Source: Hypsibius dujardini
Taxonomy: Eukaryota; Tardigrada; Eutardigrada; Parachela; Hypsibiidae
Assembly: GCA_001579985.1 (NCBI GenBank)
Contig: LRSR01002893.1
Coordinates: forward strand, 1-27,227
Length of the DNA: 27,227 nucleotides
Direction of reading: 5' to 3'
The notes below the pieces were generated by a model, which was not told the origin of the DNA, ran no database searches, and saw only the letters and a list, made by a program, of their open reading frames with translations. A program made the position numbers and the translations under genes. This document shows, one piece after another, positions 22,966 through 27,227 of this stretch (positions are counted from its first letter, which is position 1; every line of letters starts with the position of its first letter).

Positions 22966-23347
22966 TCGGGCAATCGGACAACCCGACAACCAGACAGATA
23001 AGTAGATGGAGCAAAATATATGCATTAAGGCGGGCAGACATGTGTCCCAGGTGTAAAGATATGGGCAGTTAGTCAAGCTGGCAGCAAACCGACAGACTTG
23101 CATTCGAAAAGACACATATTGGAACCAAGATATACACTTCAAGTTAAAGCAATTTTCATGAGATGTCTGAACCCGTCCCAGATGCATCTTCATCTATCAT
23201 GTAGGTCTGCGTTCCTTGATGTTGGATCACTTGCAGAAGACCATCCAAGCCGGCACTGATGGTCACGACAGTTCGGAGGACGCTGCGGCTTGTATGGAGT
23301 TGATGCTGTGGAACATTGGTAGAGAGAATTTTGTTCGCGGCGGATGA
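15743..23347 (+). CDS. UPF1-like RNA helicase fused to a REXO1-like DEDDh 3'-5' exonuclease
   Basis: Fourteen exons, all phases consistent, 1261 residues: 15743-15834, 16078-16191, 16497-16785, 17035-17145, 17487-17897, 17988-18299, 18789-19133, 19514-19847, 20187-20455, 20643-20820, 21042-21527, 21956-22252, 22374-22778, 23205-23347. Residues 30-160 form a UPF1-type CH zinc domain (C30, C33, C44, C54, H70, H74, then CCMLC and HLCRQ), the UPF2-binding module in UPF1. The SF1 helicase has Walker A GPPGTGKT (444-451), CAPSN, DEAT (576-579), [26 protein letters not shown] and [11 protein letters not shown]. Instead of the UPF1 SQ tail the frame runs through a Lys-rich linker into a REXO1 part: a Cys/His cluster, then D1094-x-E1096, [17 protein letters not shown] (D1184), and H1235 with D1240. 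All DEDDh catalytic residues are present. Motif II is DEAT where UPF1 has DEST, suggesting a divergent paralogue. Likely role (inference): unwinding and 3'-end degradation of RNA. Confidence 0.85.
16799..16925. repeat. CTGT/TGCC tract in fusion-gene intron 3
   Basis: Degenerate CTGT and TGCC words fill the 5' half of the intron 16786-17034. Confidence 0.85.
17165..17425. repeat. CTGT tract in fusion-gene intron 4
   Basis: CTGT words extend across the intron 17146-17486, including short pure runs near 17338-17355 and 17400-17415. Confidence 0.85.
18310..18745. repeat. CAGA tract in fusion-gene intron 6
   Basis: A long CAGA/GAGA tract fills the intron 18300-18788, with a pure (CAGA)n run at about 18638-18684. 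It is the complement of the CTGT tracts in introns 3, 4, 7, 8 and 11 of the same gene. Confidence 0.95.
19134..19330. repeat. CTGT tract in fusion-gene intron 7
   Basis: Degenerate CTGT/TTGT words follow directly on the GTTAGT donor at 19134. Confidence 0.8.
19860..20130. repeat. TGCC/CTGT tract in fusion-gene intron 8
   Basis: TGCC units near 19885-19920 are followed by degenerate CTGT words within the intron 19848-20186. Confidence 0.85.
20821..21041. other. AT-rich intron 10 of the fusion gene
   Basis: This intron lacks the CTGT/CAGA tract found in most other long introns of the gene. It is built of TTAATTAATT and AATAAT words. Its base composition is sharply different from the flanking exons. 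Confidence 0.6.
21612..21945. repeat. CTGT microsatellite in fusion-gene intron 11
   Basis: A pure run of about 10-11 CTGT units at 21863-21906 is flanked by degenerate CTGT words in the intron 21528-21955. Confidence 0.95.
22800..23000. repeat. CAGA microsatellite in fusion-gene intron 13
   Basis: A pure run of about nine CAGA units at about 22926-22963 lies within a degenerate CAGA/CAGG tract. It is in the opposite sense to intron 11. Confidence 0.95.
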
Positions 23348-24312
23348 ACTGATCACATTCGTACATGCATATTCCGTTCCCTTACTGGAAAGGCAAGCCG
23401 GTCTCATGTTTCTGCTGAAGCATGACCAGACAACTAATGACAAATTTTTGAACGAATTGTCTTGTTTTAATGATCCTGTTTCAGTTTATTTTGTCTGACG
23501 GGAACCTTTATTTAAATCCCTGCTGCCACACACTTTTGTGAAGCCCTATTTACTTTTTTGATACAATTTTTTTATATGAGATAAATGATCTTTGATTCAT
23601 CTGCCTTTTATGTACGCCATTTCAGCTTATTCGCCTGTAAATTTTTGGTAGATCAGTCGGTCTGTTTGCCCACCTGTTCTGTCGGCCTGTTTGTCTGTCT
23701 GTTAGTTTATTTTGTCTTTCTATCTGTATTTCCGTCTGTTTTTTATCCATCTGGTTGTCTGCCTGTCTTTCTGTTTTTTGATTCGTCTGGTTGTCTGTTT
23801 GCCTGTCTGTTTGTCTGTCTGCCTATTTTGTCTGCATGCCGGCCTGTCCATCTGTTCGCCTACCTGTTTTGTCTGCCTGCCTGCCAGCCTGTCTGTCTGT
23901 GTTTTTTTCAATCCGTCGGGTTGTGTTTGTTTGTCTCTTTATCTTTCAATCCCTTTAGTTGTCTGCCTGTTTTTCTGGTTGCCTGTTTTAAGCAGTTCAT
24001 GATAAAGTCATAAATTTGTGCAAGGGATGCGCTCAAAGTAGTTTAGAGGACTTAATAGGAACGGAACTTTGGCTTTTCCGCTTGTTTCACATTTGTCCGC
24101 ATCACTTCACCACACCAAAACGTCACATGCATTATGACAGTCTAAAATTGTCAGGAATACATAAAAGGAACAAAAACATTAATATTGAATTAAAATAATT
24201 CTAGCAAAAAAACTTATGAGCACCGTTCCGTGCCGGAAAGACTGGGTAACCACAGAAGAAGGAGTCTCGGGTGGCAGGACCGGCAATTTTGGATATTTCA
24301 TTTGTTGAGTTT
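23348..24312. other. convergent 3' flanks of the fusion gene and BET1
   Basis: This tail-to-tail intergenic stretch contains no supported exon. About 23655-23990 is a degenerate CTGT/TGCC tract that yields a spurious Leu/Cys-rich open frame. No canonical AATAAA could be assigned to either gene. Confidence 0.5.
23655..23990. repeat. degenerate CTGT/TGCC tract, intergenic
   Basis: The tract lies between the convergent ends of the fusion gene and BET1 and is the only large one outside a predicted intron. It may be inside the fusion-gene 3' UTR. Confidence 0.85.
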
Positions 24313-25117
24313 TTACTTAAACCGAATGATAAAGTAAAGAAGGACGCAAACCACGAGAGCAAATCCCAGCAGCTTCCACGTCACCGAACCGTAACCGGCA
24401 CGTTGGATCTTCTGTAGCCGTGCCATGGCACCGCCCAGGAAACCGGATGACGTGTCAAAGTCCGTGTCCTATACTTAGAAAAACGTAAAACATCACATGG
24501 CCGTAATTCTGGGTGACGGCTCAAACTTTGACCACCCCAATTTAGCTTCACTTCTGCCTGGATGAACGAAATAGCTCTAATTCCGACCGCGCACAATTAG
24601 AATACTTCAAATTTCTCATTTCAATATTTTAAAATCGTAAATACGATCTACGAAATAACGCACCATTTCTCCGATCAGCCGATTCTGACTCCGGACTTCA
24701 TTTCCGATATCGATGGTCAGCTAGAGAAAAGAAGCATGGTTACGCTGCCGAATTCCATCATGGAAAGTGTCGATTGATTGTTGGTTATGTGGGAATATGG
24801 CCGTTCAATCCATCGTTTGATTGATCAGTTTGCGGTCCATGAATTATTCAGGAATATCCAATTGATTGATTTATTGATTGACGTCTTTTAATGTACTAAA
24901 ATTTTGATTCAATTCTCACGGATTTCAGCTGAGATATTTTCTGCCCGAGATGATTTTTCATCCGCTCATTTTCCTCCTCCAGCATGGTGCGATTTCTGGC
25001 GGCCGAATTTCCATCGCCAAAGGAATTCGTGCTGCCTGAACGGAAAGACGGATAATTAATCAATCAACATGGCTTCAATTACAACTCCAAATTACCTTGT
25101 TTGACAGATCTGTGCAT
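24313..25117 (-). CDS. BET1: BET1, ER-Golgi Qc-SNARE
   Basis: BET1 is a tail-anchored Qc-SNARE of ER-to-Golgi vesicle fusion. Exons in transcript order: 25117-25096, 25035-24920, 24720-24664, 24468-24313; all have GT/AG boundaries and matching phases, giving 116 residues against 118 in human BET1. The SNARE motif begins at LEEENERM and continues LTIDIGNEVRSQNRLIGEMD, then FDTSSGFLG, which parallels the human order closely. A C-terminal membrane segment (about residues 96-114, LLGFALVVCVLLYFIIRF) ends the protein. The start ATG is in a 22-nt coding exon. BET1L (GS15) is the alternative assignment; the FLG motif and the length fit BET1 at least as well. It is divergent from RABGGTB. Confidence 0.9.
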
Positions 25118-25454
25118 TTCAACGGATACAAAAAATACTATTTACAGTAAAATTCGTCGAGAGAAGAAGACGAGCTGGCAAAATGAAAACAGGTCGGGCA
25201 AAAAAACAAACATTAAAAGGAGGTTAGGATAATCCGGGTGTGCGTTGTGTGCGGTGCGCACGTTGTCAAAATTGTTTGAGCATGCGCACGGCGCAGTTGC
25301 ACTGTGCATAATTCCACAGACAAAATATTTTGAAAAGTTCTTCCAGTTCTCTTAGGACTCGTGCACCGGTAGGATTTATCCAGGTTTTTGCAGACAGAGA
25401 TTGTTTTGCAAAAAGGATTGTGTCATTAACGAGGGTGACAGTTGCTGACCAAAA
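25118..25454. promoter_or_regulatory. bidirectional promoter, BET1 / RABGGTB
   Basis: Only 337 bp separate the start codons of two divergent genes. The centre is locally GC-rich with alternating purine-pyrimidine words, including GCATGCGCA at 25280-25288, an NRF-1-like half palindrome. No TATA box is evident. Promoter function is inferred from gene arrangement. Confidence 0.55.
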
Positions 25455-27109
25455 ATGGTAAGTTTTATTTATTTAATGCATTGTATAAAGTAAAAAGAAT
25501 GCCAAAAAAAAATATTTTGCTTTGAGGCATCTCCCAATCGGGATGTCAAAATGCCGGACAACATTCTCCCGACTTTGATCGTCGAGAAGCACCGCGATTA
25601 TTTGGAGCATTACGGAAAAACCATCGATACATACGTAAGTATCGGTTCTGGCAGTGCCAACTCAAGGCTACTTGATTGATCGGTTGATTGGATTTGTGCG
25701 TTATTTCCGGATGTAATTGTTCGTTAGATTGATTGATTGATTTGATTGGTTCCGTCGTCCGACCGGTCGCTGGATTGACCCTCTCCTCCGCACTCTGGAC
25801 TTGCAACATTTTTTTTGGCTAAATATTAATCCGTTTGGAGTTAAATTTTGGATCGCGTAATATCCAAAAGATGTAAGGGAAGCAGGCCTTTTTACAGTAA
25901 AAATCGAGAAAAGACCACTTCCGGATTTGAGTTAGCGTTGGCGAGTAAACCTTTTTCTCTCTAAAATTGGTCTACTCTAATCCTGATGAGAGGAAAAAAT
26001 GACTTCGTTCGGTCTTTAGAATATCTCCTTTTTGTGCCTCATTAATACTTTGAATGGAATAAATAGTCAGTCAATCAATCAATCAATTGGTTGATGTCAC
26101 TTAGTAAGTCCAGCAATCAATCAATTATTGGAAAGCAGTACTGTTCGAATAACGTGTTTAAGTTTTATAAAACATTTAATAAATTTAATTCTACCGAAAA
26201 TTTTTATTGAAATAAAATACTTATTTTATATTGGTCGCATTTTCAGCATTTAAATCAGCTTTTAAATAAAACATCGTAATATTTGAAGTAAATGAATGGT
26301 TTTAAATTTATATATTAATTCTCTTTTTGGGACTTCGAATAAAATACAAATTTGTATTTTATTTATAATAAAATATCGCTCTTTCATTTACTAAAAATAT
26401 CTTTTAAATACGTTTAAAAAGCATTATTATAATTATTATTATGATAAGCCTTCTTGAATTAGCCAATCAATCAAACGAGAGCGTCATTGAAGAATATTTA
26501 ATACCGTTATATATGTTTAGGAGTTCTCTATCGCGGAGTACCTCCGCGTCTCCGGCATCTACTGGACCACCACCTGCCTGGATCTCCTTCACTCACTGGG
26601 ACAGTCCACACGATTCACCCGAGACTCGGTAATAACGTACGTCAAAAGCTGCCAGAAGGCGTCCGGAGGGTTCGCGCCCCATCCCGACCATGACGACCAG
26701 ATGACGCATACCCTCACCGCGTTGCAGGTCCTCGCGACCTATGACGCCCTCGACCAGATCAACCGGGAAGCCGCGGTGCGACACATTGTAAGCCTGCAGC
26801 AGGCGGACGGAAGCTTTGTCGGGGACAAATGGCTGGAAGTGGATACCCGCTTCTCCATGTGCGCACTAGCAGCGTTGGCTATTTTGGGGGCACTTGATCG
26901 ATGTGACCGGGAGAAGGCGGTGGAGTTCTTACGGCGATGTCAAAACTTTGACGGCGGTTTTGGGACGTCGCCAGGTGCGGAATCGCACGCGGCCATGATC
27001 TACTGCAGCGTGGGGTCGTTGGCTATTTTGGAACGACTGGAGGTGGTGGACGCCGATCGGTTGGGACTGTGGTTGGCCAAGAGGCAGCTTCCGAGTGGCG
27101 GTTTAAATG
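25455..27109 (+). CDS. RABGGTB: RABGGTB, Rab geranylgeranyltransferase beta subunit (partial, continues past window)
   Basis: This is the catalytic beta subunit of GGTase-II, which attaches geranylgeranyl groups to C-terminal cysteines of Rab GTPases. Exons: 25455-25457 (the ATG alone, donor GTAAGT), 25527-25634 and 26521-27109, the last ending in phase 1 before a donor at 27110. Exon 2 starts ASPNRDVK and continues LIVEKHRDYLEHYGK, matching the human opening. Exon 3 has YLRVSGIYW, then prenyltransferase repeats with GGF/GSF turns: KASGGFAPHPDHDDQMTHTL, DGSFVGDKWLEVDTRFSMC and NFDGGFGTSPGAESHAAMIYC, ending KRQLPSGGLNG. This is about 233 of some 330 residues. The zinc-ligand Asp/Cys motif is expected in the exon beyond 27227. 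Confidence 0.93.
26150..26440. repeat. AT-rich dispersed repeat (RABGGTB intron 2)
   Basis: Second member of the AT-rich family seen at 11857-12180; the shared block is about 26255-26350. It is flanked by TCAATCAA/GATTGATT microsatellite words at 26066-26125. No exon features were seen. Confidence 0.4.
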
Positions 27110-27117
27110 GTAAGTTA

Positions 27118-27205
27118 ATCAGCTGTCTGTCTGCCTGTCGATCGGTCGGTCCGTTTCTCTGTCTGTCTGTCTGTCTGTCTTTCCACCTTTTCCCATCTGT
27201 TTGAC
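27118..27205. repeat. CTGT tract in RABGGTB intron 3
   Basis: The tract begins just after the donor at 27110 and contains a short pure run at about 27158-27181. Confidence 0.85.
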
Positions 27206-27227
27206 AAGTACCTCACGCTTTCTTCCA

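Noticed and set aside
25890-25920. A second MITE beginning TACAGTAAAAATC
   Set aside because: Only one terminus resembles the element at 14020; no inverted partner was found within several hundred bases.

Overview
This is nuclear DNA from an animal, probably a small invertebrate. The genes are split into short exons with GT..AG introns and encode animal-type proteins: MMS19, a Roquin, a UPF1-like helicase, a REXO1-like exonuclease, BET1 and RABGGTB. I cannot name the phylum. Nearly every long intron carries CTGT/CAGA-type tetranucleotide tracts. These create many spurious Cys-Leu-Ser-Val-rich open frames that are not genes.

Layout, left to right. (1) 1-4229, minus: the 5' part of MMS19, the cytosolic iron-sulfur targeting factor, with eleven coding exons; the C-terminus runs off the left edge. 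(2) 4443-6125, plus: a decayed copy of an F-box-like gene with frameshifts and stops. (3) 6880-10956, plus: a complete six-exon Roquin (RC3H) gene with RING and ROQ regions but no visible CCCH zinc finger. (4) 11599-14650, minus: a better preserved paralogue of the F-box-like gene, whose introns hold a mariner-like MITE and a duplicated repeat. (5) 14651-15742: intergenic DNA with two large foldback structures. (6) 15743-23347, plus: a fourteen-exon gene that reads without interruption from a UPF1-like CH domain and SF1 helicase into a REXO1-like DEDDh exonuclease. (7) 24313-25117, minus: BET1, a Golgi SNARE, in four exons. (8) 25455 to the right edge, plus: the start of RABGGTB, the Rab geranylgeranyltransferase beta subunit, whose first coding exon is only the ATG.

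The most notable object is the helicase-exonuclease fusion. One 486-nt exon holds both the end of the UPF1-like helicase and the start of the REXO1-like part, in one frame. The predicted protein of about 1261 residues would join an NMD-type RNP-remodelling helicase to a 3'-5' RNA exonuclease. BET1 and RABGGTB share a 337-bp head-to-head promoter and both serve vesicle traffic. MMS19 is similarly divergent from the F-box-like pseudogene. All gene models were read by eye from splice consensus, reading phase and remembered family sequences; no database search was run.
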